26,014 bases of DNA from Candidatus Nomurabacteria bacterium RIFCSPLOWO2_01_FULL_36_10b (GCA_001785725.1 MFUQ01000013.1:203-26216); one strand, 5' to 3'; positions 6,995 to 14,869 are shown, counted from the stretch's first letter. Made by a program: numbers and translations. The notes: generated by a model not told the origin, from the letters alone.

Positions 6995-7950
6995 GAAGGG
7001 GCTTTGTCAGATTTCATCATTAAAAAAATGCGGTCCCAATCCCCTGCCATAATACCAGCGATATTACTCCACGATTCTTTTATACGATGGTCTGTAATTC
7101 TATCCTGTGGAAAATTATATGTTCGTATTTTTTCTGATCTATCCATAGTTCCAATTTGAGCAGAACGTTCGTCTGTGTGCTTCTTCGACTCTTCTTCATC
7201 ATGCAATTGTTGAAGTTTTGATGTTAAAATAGCCATTGCTTTTTCTTTATTAGCATTTTGAGAGCGTTCCTGTGTTGAGCGAACCCACAATCCTGTTGGT
7301 TTATGAATAACACGAACAGCAGTCTCTACTTTGTTGACATTCTGACCACCAGCGCCACCAGCTCGTGATGTTTCAAATTCAATGTCTGACGGATTTAACT
7401 CTATCGTTGTTTTTGTTCGTATGGGTAATATTGCGATTGACGCTGTTGATGTATGTATGCGACCCTGTTTTTCTGTAGCAGGGATACGTTGTACACGATG
7501 AACACCTGTTTCATATTGCAATTTTTTATATACATCTTTTCCGTGTATTTCAAAAGATGCTTCTTTGTATCCACCCATATCATTACACGACTCATCAATT
7601 AGATTCCATTTCCATCTTTCTTTTTCAGCATACCTTAGATATGATTGAGCAAGTTCGTGAGCAAAAAGTCCGGCTTCATCACCTCCAGCGCCAGCACGTA
7701 CTTCAAGAACTATTTCATTAGGAAATTCTTCCTCCTCCTCTTCTTTTTTGAGTATGGATTCTATTTGTTTGTATAATATTGCTTCTTGTTTAGCTAGGTC
7801 TTGTAATTCTTCGTGTGCGAGTTCAGCCATATCTTTCTGTGATACCATTTTTTGAGTTTCTTTTTGTTTACTAAGAACACGCTCCAATTCAAGAGCAATA
7901 TAACGTGTTCTTTCGTTACTTTTTAGTTGTTCAAGTGATGGTAGAGACAT
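6991..7950 (-). CDS. prfA: Peptide chain release factor 1
   Basis: A 319-residue class I release factor. The UAG/UAA-reading PAT tripeptide is present in VQRIPATEKQGRIHTS, and the catalytic GGQ in SRAGGAGGQNVNKVETAVR. It releases finished peptides at UAA and UAG codons on the ribosome. It is about 40 residues shorter than E. coli RF1 (360 aa), the loss being in the N-terminal helical domain 1. It lies 96 nt downstream of rpmE (bL31), a common bacterial neighbour pair. The gene itself ends in TGA, so RF2 should be encoded elsewhere. No Shine-Dalgarno site is visible. Confidence 0.97.
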   Translation of the reverse strand: MSLPSLEQLKSNERTRYIALELERVLSKQKETQKMVSQKDMAELAHEELQDLAKQEAILYKQIESILKKEEEEEEFPNEIVLEVRAGAGGDEAGLFAHELAQSYLRYAEKERWKWNLIDESCNDMGGYKEASFEIHGKDVYKKLQYETGVHRVQRIPATEKQGRIHTSTASIAILPIRTKTTIELNPSDIEFETSRAGGAGGQNVNKVETAVRVIHKPTGLWVRSTQERSQNANKEKAMAILTSKLQQLHDEEESKKHTDERSAQIGTMDRSEKIRTYNFPQDRITDHRIKESWSNIAGIMAGDWDRIFLMMKSDKAPS

Positions 7951-8046
7951 AATATATTACATGAGTATATTACTTCACTTCTAATATCATCATAACAAAA
8001 AACCATGCATCAAGCGAGATGTTAACTGCATGTTACTTGATATAAG

Positions 8047-8283
8047 TTACTTTTTCTTTTTAGGCACTTTAGATACCTTTGCTTTTTCTTGGCGAGTACG
8101 AAAACGTTCTGCACGTCCAGCAGTATCCATAATACGTTGGTCGCCAGTAAAAAATGGGTGGCATGAACTACATACTTCCACATCAAATTTTTCTTTTGTA
8201 GAAAGCACATCAAAATTAGCTCCACAGCCATTGCATGTTGCTTTTGCGGTGATGTATGATGTTGGGTGAATGTCTTTCTTCAT
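8047..8283 (-). CDS. rpmE: Large ribosomal subunit protein bL31 (zinc-binding form)
   Basis: A 78-residue protein starting MKKDIHP, with CNGCG and CSSCHPFFTG, the four-Cys zinc ribbon of the C+ form of bL31. The C-terminus carries a basic tail (KVPKKKK). bL31 bridges the 50S central protuberance and the 30S head. The promoter is very clear: TTGAAA-N17-TATAGT with extended TGC, eight nt before the ATG, so the mRNA should be leaderless or nearly so. prfA follows downstream, probably on the same transcript. Confidence 0.96.
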   Translation of the reverse strand: MKKDIHPTSYITAKATCNGCGANFDVLSTKEKFDVEVCSSCHPFFTGDQRIMDTAGRAERFRTRQEKAKVSKVPKKKK

Positions 8284-8291
8284 AAGATTGG

Positions 8292-8320
8292 ACTATAGCA
8301 TATGACTTATACACTTTCAA
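8292..8320 (-). promoter_or_regulatory. Promoter of rpmE-prfA giving a leaderless mRNA
   Basis: On the minus strand: TTGAAA (8320-8315), 17-nt spacer ending in TGC, TATAGT (8297-8292), then eight nt to the ATG. The -35 overlaps the 3' end of the transglycosylase gene. Confidence 0.7.
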
Positions 8321-9713
8321 GCACATCAATTTGTGCTTGTATATTGGTTGCATGACGCATTACAGAATCGCCATAAAAAGCATTACGTACACTTGGGTCA
8401 GAACACCCCCTACCAGAATAGTACTTGCATGCTGCCTCGCGTTCTGATGTATATGTTTTAGCCCCGGCACCCAAATCGCCAACATATAAAGCTGTGGCCA
8501 TTATTGCATGAGATGGATTCCAAGGATTAGGAATTGTAACTCCAAGTGCACCAGCAATACGACTTTCGTATCGTTTCCATGTTGTTGGAATAAATTGTGA
8601 TGGCCCCATTGCTCCTCCCCATCCTGATTGTCTACCACCAATCATTATTGGGCATGATAATGGTTGTCCGTCTGGTTTTATCCCAAGACGGTTCATTATA
8701 TCAAGATATACAGTTTGGTCATCTCGCCATGATCCACTTGTAGGACCTGGCATAATTTCTTTCCATGTAAGCGCATCTCCAGGACGATTGCATGTTCCTA
8801 CATTCTTTCCTAAAGATGATTCTTGTGTAAGTATTGCAAGAATGTATGCTGGACGCACACCTGTTTTACTACCAGCCGCTTTCGCAAATTGATATGCGTC
8901 TCCAAATGAAATTCCAGCTTGCCCTCTAAGCTCAAAGAGCGCGGCACGTATTTTTGCAGCAGCAATTTTTCGTTCAGAAAGAATTTGCTCGTATGTTTTT
9001 TCTTTTGTTTTACTTACTGTAAGGAGTTGATTTTTCTCTCCTTCTTTTTGTTCTACAGTTTTTTTATCTTGTTCAAGTGTATATTTTACATTAGATTCTG
9101 AATTTTTCTTTTCTTCAAGAGTTTTCTTTTCTTCTGTTGTTTTTTCCTTTAGACCGGTTATTTTTAAATATGAGTCATGAAGTAAGTCCTGCAGATGTTG
9201 ATAATTATCAAGATCTTCATACATTGCTGAAACTGTCTTGCTACTGGCAAGAAATTCAGTAAAAGTATACTCTTCAAGAGTGTGGGCATTACGAAGTATG
9301 CGAGCGAGAGATGCTTGCTCACGCTCAAGTTCACTCAAAAGATTATTTATAGTTGCGTTTTTTTGAGAAATTTCTTGCCCCAGTTTACTTATAAGTTTAT
9401 TCTTCTTTTCTATTTCAAGTTTTTTTTGTTTAATTTGCGCGCGAATTATATCAATGTCGCGTTGTATGGAACCAGTTTGTTGTTTCTGTTGAGATAAATA
9501 CAACTCTTGTTGTCGTATCTCTTCTTCTATTTTAGAGAGTTCTCGCTCAAGACGAGCTTTTTGTTGTTCTATCGTTTCAGCATGAATTACATGTTGTGGT
9601 ATAAATAATATACTCACACTTATAAGTATGCTTGCAAATGCAAGTATACTAAGAATGCAGAATACATGCACTAGAAAATAATTTCTGGTAGAACCTATAT
9701 CAATCATATTCAT
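8307..9713 (-). CDS. Coiled-coil lytic transglycosylase
   Basis: A 468-residue protein with an N-terminal signal/anchor helix (about 13-40), a long coiled coil (about 46-255, rich in Glu, Lys and Gln) like the PcsB/EnvC-type hydrolase activators, and a C-terminal lytic-transglycosylase domain (about 265-445). The probable catalytic Glu is residue 298 in ILTQESSLG. GGAMGPSQFIPTTWKRY matches the MltB/SLT substrate-groove motif, and Cys pairs suggest disulphides. It would cleave peptidoglycan glycan strands outside the membrane, perhaps at division if the coiled coil is regulated as in EnvC/PcsB (inference). The ATG at 9713 is eight nt after an extended -10, supporting this start over the ATG two codons later. 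Confidence 0.88.
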   Translation of the reverse strand: MNMIDIGSTRNYFLVHVFCILSILAFASILISVSILFIPQHVIHAETIEQQKARLERELSKIEEEIRQQELYLSQQKQQTGSIQRDIDIIRAQIKQKKLEIEKKNKLISKLGQEISQKNATINNLLSELEREQASLARILRNAHTLEEYTFTEFLASSKTVSAMYEDLDNYQHLQDLLHDSYLKITGLKEKTTEEKKTLEEKKNSESNVKYTLEQDKKTVEQKEGEKNQLLTVSKTKEKTYEQILSERKIAAAKIRAALFELRGQAGISFGDAYQFAKAAGSKTGVRPAYILAILTQESSLGKNVGTCNRPGDALTWKEIMPGPTSGSWRDDQTVYLDIMNRLGIKPDGQPLSCPIMIGGRQSGWGGAMGPSQFIPTTWKRYESRIAGALGVTIPNPWNPSHAIMATALYVGDLGAGAKTYTSEREAACKYYSGRGCSDPSVRNAFYGDSVMRHATNIQAQIDVLESV

Positions 9714-9721
9714 GTCTGTTT

Positions 9722-9730
9722 ATTATATCA
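9722..9730 (-). promoter_or_regulatory. Extended -10 of the transglycosylase gene
   Basis: On the minus strand TGA-TATAAT, then eight nt to the ATG at 9713. No -35 match; the expected -35 position falls inside the palindrome at 9734-9752. Confidence 0.6.
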
Positions 9731-9733
9731 TAA

Positions 9734-9752
9734 TTCCCGCCAATGGCGGGAA
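9734..9752. repeat. Palindrome between rplY and the transglycosylase gene
   Basis: Perfect eight-bp arms TTCCCGCC/GGCGGGAA with AAT loop. It could end the pheS-pheT-rplY transcript, although no T-run follows on the minus strand, or serve as an operator over the -35 region of the downstream promoter. Confidence 0.55.
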
Positions 9753-9786
9753 GTTTTGATAGAAAATACTGTAGTTTTGTTTTATT

Positions 9787-10446
9787 TTATTTTTCTGTCT
9801 TGGTCTCTACAGTTTCTTCGGTTTCTTCACCATCTTTCTTACCTTTTTCTTCTACTGCGATACTATCAAAGTCTATTGTTGTAGGTCCTTCAGCTTCTTC
9901 CTTTACTACAGAAACGGTTGCAACAATTACATCTCCATGAGTAATAAGTTTTGCTGACACTGGAATTTTAATATCTTTGGCATATATATTATCTTCAAGT
10001 GTTATAATTGATGTTAGATCAACATCTAATGACGGAGGAAGGTCTTTAGCAGGAATTTCTATTTCTATCTCATGAACTGATTTTACTAATACACCAAGAC
10101 CTTGTTTTTCTGCCGGAGCTTCGCCAATAAAGTGTAGTGGTATAGAAAGTGTTAAGGTTTTATTCTCGTCAATTATTAAAAAATCAATATGACGAAGTTG
10201 GTGTGACACAGGATCAATATCAGCATCGTGTATAAGCGCGCTTTTTTGTCCTTTGTCAGTTTGTAATGTAATGATAGTGGAACCCCCAGCTTGTTTATAT
10301 AATTTAACTGTATCTTTGTGGGATAGCATTATAGGAGTTGAAGGAGTACCTGCGCCATACATAACTGCCGGGACTTTCCCAACACTTCTAATTTGATCTA
10401 AATTGCTATTTATATCACGTGTTTCTGTTGCAATAGTAAATGTCAT
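9787..10446 (-). CDS. rplY: Large ribosomal subunit protein bL25 (long Ctc form)
   Basis: A 219-residue bL25 of the long TL5/CTC type that binds 5S rRNA. The N-terminal domain begins MTFTIATETRDINSN and contains VGKVPAVMYGAG and ALIHDADIDPVSHQLRHIDF; the C-terminal beta domain (about 95-185) is followed by an acidic tail (about 190-219, Glu/Thr-rich). The frame stays open for 24 codons upstream, but those codons look like noise, and a TATAAT box ten nt before this ATG supports the shorter start. It follows pheT by 41 nt with its own promoter. Confidence 0.93.
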   Translation of the reverse strand: MTFTIATETRDINSNLDQIRSVGKVPAVMYGAGTPSTPIMLSHKDTVKLYKQAGGSTIITLQTDKGQKSALIHDADIDPVSHQLRHIDFLIIDENKTLTLSIPLHFIGEAPAEKQGLGVLVKSVHEIEIEIPAKDLPPSLDVDLTSIITLEDNIYAKDIKIPVSAKLITHGDVIVATVSVVKEEAEGPTTIDFDSIAVEEKGKKDGEETEETVETKTEK

Positions 10447-10456
10447 ATAAATGGGC

Positions 10457-10484
10457 ATTATAGATAAAAGAAAGAAAAAAGCAA
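10457..10484 (-). promoter_or_regulatory. Promoter of rplY
   Basis: On the minus strand: TTGCTT (10484-10479), 16-nt spacer, TATAAT (10462-10457), then ten nt to the ATG. Predicted leader about three nt. Confidence 0.55.
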
Positions 10485-10487
10485 GCT

Positions 10488-12404
10488 TTATCTTATTTCC
10501 CATCCTTGCGCTATACACAAGTTATAAAGATTATCCATAATGCTATTGACTTCTTCGTCAGTCAGTGTTCTTTCGTATGACTGAAAGATAAGGCGATATG
10601 CATATGACACTCTTCCATCTTTCTCATATTTGTCAACGAGACGTGGCACGCGTATAAGTAATTCCCCCGCATGTTTCTGTAAGATGAGCTGAAGCGCGTC
10701 TGATGATGTCGTAAGAGGAATCCATACTGCGATGTCGCGTGTGATAGATGGATATGGTGACCAAGGAATAAAAAATTTCGTTGTCTCGGCTTCGCCAAGA
10801 TGAAGTTCGGAAGATATCTTCTCCATAGTTTCACTATCACTCGCAAAGCGAGTGAGGAACTCGTCAAATGTCGTTTCTTCTATTTTTTTGTTATCGCCAT
10901 AAGCGACATGGATATTCTCTCCAGATTTTGGGAAAACTGTGCCAACCTCGAACACTTTTACTGTGTCAAGGCCAAGAAACGCAGAATTATTTTTATTTAA
11001 AGCAATACTTTCTTTGAGTCCGTTGGAAAGATTTGTGCGCAAGAAATTTTTATCACTTGCGCTTGCGAGTACTGATAAATCACCTTTATTAGTAAAAGAA
11101 TATGTGTAGACCTCTCTATATCCTTGAGATACAAGAATTTTTTTAGCTAGCAATATTGTATCCCATAATCCTCCCTCGCTTCGCAAGGGTACGGATATAT
11201 TCTCGCCCCTTGGACGAGTTGGTAATATATCCTTTACTTTGTCATATCCCATAATTCTCCCTATTTCTTCTACCATATCCTCTGGTATCGTAAGATCTAG
11301 ACGTAATGCAGGTACTATTATTTCAAATACACCATTGGTGTATATCTTCTCATCGCCCCGTAGGGGCGAGTAAATATAATGGTATTTTTTCAAAATATCT
11401 TCAATCTCTAATTTAGAAAAAGACGAGCCCAATTTCTTGTTCACAAAATCAACAGAGAAAGTGATCTTTCTTTTTTCCTGCTTCGCAGGATAGATATCAA
11501 TTATCTTCTCAAATTCTGCGTCAGGACACATTTCCATAATTAATCCCGACAATTCTTTCATAGCAAATTCGCACAATTCTGGTGATAAATCATTCTCAAA
11601 TCTCTTTGATGAATCTGTTAAAATTCCTAACATTCGCGAAGTTTTTCTAACTGTGACAGGGTCAAAATTGGCAATTTCTACGATGATATTTTTTGTATTC
11701 TCATCTACCTCTGCATGTTTGCCACCTTTTATACCTGCAATTGCGAGAATATTCTTCTTGTCACTGATAACAATATCGCTCGAGTTAAGAGTAACTTTTT
11801 GGCCAGTAAGAGTCGTGAGAGATTCTTTCTCATTCGCATTGCGAATAATTATATGAGAATTGGTGAGTTTATCTAAATCAAAAGCATGACATGGTTGCCC
11901 GCAATCAAACATGACAAGATTTGTAACGTCAACTATATTATTGATACTTTTCTGTCCTATTGATTCTAAACGCTCAACAATCCATTTTGGACTTGGCTCC
12001 ACTTTTATATTTCTTATAATACGACCCATGTATCTTCGGCAAGAAGGTGTTTGTACGCCAATCTCCAAAGAATTAGCATCCTGCGGAGCAGGATGAATAA
12101 TAGGTGTCTTATACATTGTCGCTGAGTCATTGAACCCCAAACCCAATTGACTCGCAAGCTCACGAGCAATTCCTTGATGTGACAATAAATCATGTGCTCT
12201 ATTAGGCAAAATATTTAAGTCAAAGATAGTATCTTGGCCCATCCCCGGCCCTTCCCAAAGGGAAGGGAGAATCTCCAAACTCCCTACTTCACATAAGTGA
12301 TAAGTAAAAATATCTCGCAGAGCATCTGCCAGCGGAACTCCTGTCTCGAGCTTTGTCGAGAGATGTGGAATATAATATTTTAGCCAATTATAGGAGATTT
12401 TCAT
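10488..12404 (-). CDS. pheT: Phenylalanyl-tRNA synthetase beta subunit, short form
   Basis: A 638-residue PheT; E. coli PheT has 795. It begins MKISYNWLKYYIP and passes almost directly to DLNILPNRAHDLLSHQGIARE, so the EMAP-like tRNA-binding domain (about 110 residues) that normally lies between is missing. The B3/B4 core (about 115-300, with NNIVDVTNLVMFDCGQPCHAFD), B5 domain (RLDLTIPEDMVEEIGRIMGY) and C-terminal anticodon-binding FDX domain (from about 545, PYPSITRDIAVW) are present. The gene contains at least seven short perfect DNA palindromes, listed separately; the one at 12249 encodes PSLWEGPGMGQ, which looks inserted between B1 and the conserved DTIFDLN. It follows pheS by 16 nt. It pairs with PheS in the (alpha-beta)2 enzyme. 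Confidence 0.95.
   Translation of the reverse strand: MKISYNWLKYYIPHLSTKLETGVPLADALRDIFTYHLCEVGSLEILPSLWEGPGMGQDTIFDLNILPNRAHDLLSHQGIARELASQLGLGFNDSATMYKTPIIHPAPQDANSLEIGVQTPSCRRYMGRIIRNIKVEPSPKWIVERLESIGQKSINNIVDVTNLVMFDCGQPCHAFDLDKLTNSHIIIRNANEKESLTTLTGQKVTLNSSDIVISDKKNILAIAGIKGGKHAEVDENTKNIIVEIANFDPVTVRKTSRMLGILTDSSKRFENDLSPELCEFAMKELSGLIMEMCPDAEFEKIIDIYPAKQEKRKITFSVDFVNKKLGSSFSKLEIEDILKKYHYIYSPLRGDEKIYTNGVFEIIVPALRLDLTIPEDMVEEIGRIMGYDKVKDILPTRPRGENISVPLRSEGGLWDTILLAKKILVSQGYREVYTYSFTNKGDLSVLASASDKNFLRTNLSNGLKESIALNKNNSAFLGLDTVKVFEVGTVFPKSGENIHVAYGDNKKIEETTFDEFLTRFASDSETMEKISSELHLGEAETTKFFIPWSPYPSITRDIAVWIPLTTSSDALQLILQKHAGELLIRVPRLVDKYEKDGRVSYAYRLIFQSYERTLTDEEVNSIMDNLYNLCIAQGWEIR
10837..10855. 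repeat. Palindrome inside pheT
   Basis: TCACTCGC/GCGAGTGA arms with AAA loop, read in frame as part of LTRFASDSE. Confidence 0.75.
11353..11369. repeat. Palindrome inside pheT
   Basis: TCGCCCC/GGGGCGA arms with GTA loop, read in frame as part of SPLRGDE in a predicted surface loop before the B5 domain. Confidence 0.75.
11476..11490. repeat. Palindrome inside pheT
   Basis: TCCTGC/GCAGGA arms with TTC loop, read in frame within YPAKQEK. The arms match the core of the palindrome at 12077-12095. Confidence 0.7.
11832..11846. repeat. Palindrome inside pheT
   Basis: ATTCGC/GCGAAT arms with ATT loop, read in frame within RNANEKE. Confidence 0.6.
12077..12095. repeat. Palindrome inside pheT
   Basis: CATCCTGC/GCAGGATG arms with GGA loop, read in frame as IHPAPQDA. 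It shares the TCCTGC/GCAGGA core with 11476-11490. Confidence 0.75.
12249..12267. repeat. Palindrome inside pheT
   Basis: CCCTTCCC/GGGAAGGG arms with AAA loop, flanked by CATCCCCGG. Read in frame as PSLWEGPGMGQ, an apparent insertion relative to the usual PheT. Confidence 0.8.
12344..12361. repeat. Palindrome inside pheT
   Basis: TCTCGA/TCGAGA arms with a six-nt loop near the pheT start, read in frame as LSTKLET. Confidence 0.6.
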
Positions 12405-12420
12405 AGTAGTTATAACTTTA

Positions 12421-13143
12421 TTACCATTGATTCACTCGTAAATCCCCTTGATAAAAATATCGCACATCAGGAATGTTCCACTTCACCATTGCAATACGGT
12501 CTAATCCCCCGCCAAAGGCAAAGCCCTGAACTTTTTCTGGGTCCATGCAAAGATTCTTAATAACATTTGGGTGTAACATGCCCGCGCCCATTACTTCTAG
12601 CCATTCATTTTTAAACTTTAGCCAAACTTCAAGACCGGGTTCAACAAATGGAAAATAACTTGGGCGAAACTCCATTTCTACATCATTACCGAGTATTTTT
12701 TTATAAAAGTACGTTAATATAGCTTTTAAATTTGAGATATTTATATTCTCGCCAACCATCGTTCCGTCAATTTGATAAAATTGCATTTCGTGTGTTGCGT
12801 CGGTAGCTTCATTACGAAATACTTTGCCAATTGAAATAAATGCGCCTGATATTTTTTTATCACCATCTTTACTACAATCCTTTGCTAATTGTTCTAACGC
12901 TCTAGCTGTCGCGCTTGTAGAATGTGTGCGAAGAACATGTTCCGGCATATCCTTAATAAAAAAAGTATCTTGCATGTCACGAGCAGGATGATCTTTTGGC
13001 ACATTTAAAGCGTCAAAGTTATACCATTCCGTTTCCAATTCAGGGCCAACAATTGGTTCAAAACCCATTTCACGGAATGTTGTTGTTGCTTCTTCTGAAA
13101 GTATTGTTAACGGATGGTACGATCCAGCAGTTGCTTCTATCAT
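12421..13143 (-). CDS. pheS: Phenylalanyl-tRNA synthetase alpha subunit, catalytic core only
   Basis: A 240-residue class II synthetase core. Motifs are HPLTILSE, NFDALNVPKDHPARDMQDTF, motif 2 GKVFRNEATDATHEMQFYQ, RPSYFPFVEPGLEVW, and motif 3 GFAFGGGLDRIAMVKW. E. coli PheS (327 aa) has an N-terminal coiled-coil arm of about 85 residues that is absent here. The frame is open upstream, but that stretch is not PheS-like, and a TATAAT box lies seven nt before this ATG, so the short protein is the real product with a leaderless mRNA. With PheT it charges tRNA-Phe. Loss of both the PheS arm and the PheT tRNA-binding domain implies a reduced tRNA contact surface. Confidence 0.93.
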   Translation of the reverse strand: MIEATAGSYHPLTILSEEATTTFREMGFEPIVGPELETEWYNFDALNVPKDHPARDMQDTFFIKDMPEHVLRTHSTSATARALEQLAKDCSKDGDKKISGAFISIGKVFRNEATDATHEMQFYQIDGTMVGENINISNLKAILTYFYKKILGNDVEMEFRPSYFPFVEPGLEVWLKFKNEWLEVMGAGMLHPNVIKNLCMDPEKVQGFAFGGGLDRIAMVKWNIPDVRYFYQGDLRVNQW

Positions 13144-13150
13144 ATTACCT

Positions 13151-13156
13151 ATTATA
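13151..13156 (-). promoter_or_regulatory. -10 box of pheS giving a leaderless mRNA
   Basis: TATAAT on the minus strand, seven nt before the ATG. No clear -35 was found 16-18 nt upstream. Confidence 0.55.
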
Positions 13157-13195
13157 CAACATATTCTTATCCGCGCCACGCACGGGGTAAATGAA

Positions 13196-13224
13196 TTGAC
13201 TATACACTTATAAGCTAGTATCAT
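13196..13224 (+). promoter_or_regulatory. Promoter of the small gene at 13253
   Basis: TTGACT (13196-13201), 17-nt spacer, TATCAT (13219-13224). The predicted start near 13231 leaves about 22 nt of leader containing AAGGAGGT (13241-13248). Confidence 0.6.
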
Positions 13225-13252
13225 TAATAAAATCATTCGCAAGGAGGTCAAT

Positions 13253-13477
13253 TTGGAAAAATCACAAAGTCCAATTGGTGTCGTAAATTCGGCTATCAAT
13301 AAGGCAAACGCATTAATCCATGCAGGGAGAAATTCTTCGCCCGCGCTCATTCGTTATAGAGCAGAGAGAAATAAAGAAATAATTAATATTTTTGAAGGCA
13401 AACTCTCAGTTAGCGAAAATGTTCAACTTGAATATTTGAAGTTATTGACTGAACGTTTGCTTGAATTAGAAAAATAA
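13253..13477 (+). CDS. Small helical protein of unknown function
   Basis: A 74-residue protein with probable TTG start. It is the only gene in the window with a full AAGGAGGT Shine-Dalgarno site, ending five nt before the start. A near-consensus promoter lies upstream and a strong terminator downstream, making it a self-contained unit. The sequence is predicted mostly helical and charged, ending EYLKLLTERLLELEK, with no membrane segment and no recognised domain. It diverges from pheS. The unusual start and ribosome-binding site may mean special regulation or acquisition from elsewhere; neither can be shown from sequence alone. Confidence 0.65.
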   Translation: MEKSQSPIGVVNSAINKANALIHAGRNSSPALIRYRAERNKEIINIFEGKLSVSENVQLEYLKLLTERLLELEK

Positions 13478-13489
13478 CTTCCTGTCTGT

Positions 13490-13515
13490 AAACCCGGCTC
13501 CGCCGGGTTTTGCTA
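13490..13515 (+). terminator. Terminator of the small gene
   Basis: Nine-bp perfect stem AAACCCGGC/GCCGGGTTT with TCC loop, followed by T-rich sequence. Confidence 0.85.
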
Positions 13516-13534
13516 TTTTATAAGACGGTCTTTC

Positions 13535-13562
13535 TTGTTATTTAAATTAGAATATGTATACT
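13535..13562 (+). promoter_or_regulatory. Probable promoter of rpsA
   Basis: TTGTTA (13535-13540), 16-nt spacer, TATACT (13557-13562). This leaves a leader of about 177 nt before rpsA, the longest clear leader here apart from that of the 6606 gene; room for autoregulation by S1 (inference). It contains a single DnaA-box-like TGTGGATAA at 13593-13601. Confidence 0.45.
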
Positions 13563-13745
13563 ATTCCCTATCCTACATTATTGGGTACCTCATGTGGATA
13601 ATCTCAGAATGGAAGTTATTATAAAGCTTTGCCTAATAAAAAACATTTTGAAGCCATACGAGAATAATTCTGTGAATATATTAAATAGTATCTTTTAGAC
13701 GAAGTAATATATCAAAACGGAGTTACTAGAAATATTAAATTATAT

Positions 13746-14831
13746 ATGTTGCCATTTCGTATTGTTAAAGAGAATTCTGTTCTTCAGCCACTTATAGAAA
13801 AAGACGAGCGTAAAGATCTCCATGTTGATGATCTTGTTGAAGGGTTTGTAGTCGCTATTGAAGGGGCATGTGTTTTTGTTGATATTCCAACTTTCGGTAC
13901 TGGAATAATTTATGGTCGCGAATTTATTAGTACTCGCGATGTTATTAAAAATTTGAATATTGGTGATTCTATAAAGGGGAAAATTATTGAGCTTGAAAAT
14001 GCTGAAGGATATATTGAGTTATCATTAAAGGAAGCGCGCCAAGCAATTATATGGAAAGAGGCAGATGAGGCAATAAAGAATAAGTCGCTATTTCCTGTTA
14101 TTGTTAAGGCCGCTAATAAGGGTGGGCTAATGGTAGAGTGGCAAGGCATTGAAGGGTTTTTGCCAGCTTCTCAATTGTCAGCTGATAATTATCCTAGAGT
14201 AGAAGATGGCGATAAAGACCAAATTTTAAAAGAACTAAAAAATCTCGTTGGTAAAACTCTATCGCTCTGTATAATCTCAAGTAATCCAAAAGAAGGTAAA
14301 CTTATTTTCTCTGAAAAAGGTGGAGATACGGAAGTAAAATCAGAAATTATAGGTAAATATAATGTTGGAGACGAAGTTGAAGGAACTATCACGGGCGCTG
14401 TGGACTTTGGTCTATTTGTTAAGATTGAAAATGGGCTTGAAGGATTAGTGCACATTTCTGAAATTGACTGGTCTCTTGTTGAAGACCCAAAGAAACTTTA
14501 TGATATTGGAGCAACGGTGCGAGCAAAAGTAATTGAAATTAAGAATGGTAAAATTTCACTTTCTATAAAAGCGCTTAAACCAAATCCGTGGCAAATTGCT
14601 AGTGATAAGTATAAGAAAGGAACAGAGGTAAATGGCGTCGTTATCAAATTTAATAAACATGGAGCAATTGTTGCTGTTGAAGAAGGAATCTCAGGACTTG
14701 CTCACATTTCCGATTTTGAATCAGAAGAAAAACTTCGCGAGGTTCTTGAATTAGGTAGGGGTTATAAATTTAAAATTACACTCTTTGATCCAAATGATCA
14801 ACGTATGGCATTAAGCTACGTTGGGAAATAA
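13746..14831 (+). CDS. rpsA: Small ribosomal subunit protein bS1 with four S1 domains
   Basis: A 361-residue protein of four S1 (OB-fold) repeats at about 27-95, 110-190, 207-277 and 292-359. The third is the most canonical (GDEVEGTITGAVDFGLFVKI, GLEGLVHISEIDW). E. coli S1 has six repeats. bS1 binds mRNA at the ribosome and unwinds it, which matters most for messages with weak or absent Shine-Dalgarno sites, the prevailing case in this window. Repeats 1 and 2 have degenerate surfaces, as ribosome-binding S1 domains usually do. It converges with pth across a shared terminator. Confidence 0.92.
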   Translation: MLPFRIVKENSVLQPLIEKDERKDLHVDDLVEGFVVAIEGACVFVDIPTFGTGIIYGREFISTRDVIKNLNIGDSIKGKIIELENAEGYIELSLKEARQAIIWKEADEAIKNKSLFPVIVKAANKGGLMVEWQGIEGFLPASQLSADNYPRVEDGDKDQILKELKNLVGKTLSLCIISSNPKEGKLIFSEKGGDTEVKSEIIGKYNVGDEVEGTITGAVDFGLFVKIENGLEGLVHISEIDWSLVEDPKKLYDIGATVRAKVIEIKNGKISLSIKALKPNPWQIASDKYKKGTEVNGVVIKFNKHGAIVAVEEGISGLAHISDFESEEKLREVLELGRGYKFKITLFDPNDQRMALSYVGK

Positions 14832-14843
14832 TATTTCTTTTTT

Positions 14844-14869
14844 CTAATACCGGCTTTCGCAGGTATTAG
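14844..14869. terminator. Shared terminator between rpsA and pth
   Basis: CTAATACC/GGTATTAG arms (14844-14851, 14862-14869) with a T-rich sequence on each side. It overlaps the pth stop codon and can serve both convergent genes. Confidence 0.7.

Noticed and set aside
4544..7950. UGA recoding as in some CPR groups
   Set aside because: rsmI and prfA end at TGA at the expected family C-termini, and no in-frame TGA interrupts conserved genes.
13144..13350. Upstream in-frame extension of pheS
   Set aside because: The extra 69 residues are not PheS-like, and the TATAAT box lies inside the extension seven nt before the accepted ATG.
13593..13601. Perfect DnaA-box-like TGTGGATAA as a replication origin
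   Set aside because: A single box, with no cluster, no dnaA or dnaN nearby and no AT-rich repeat array; expected by chance in AT-rich DNA.
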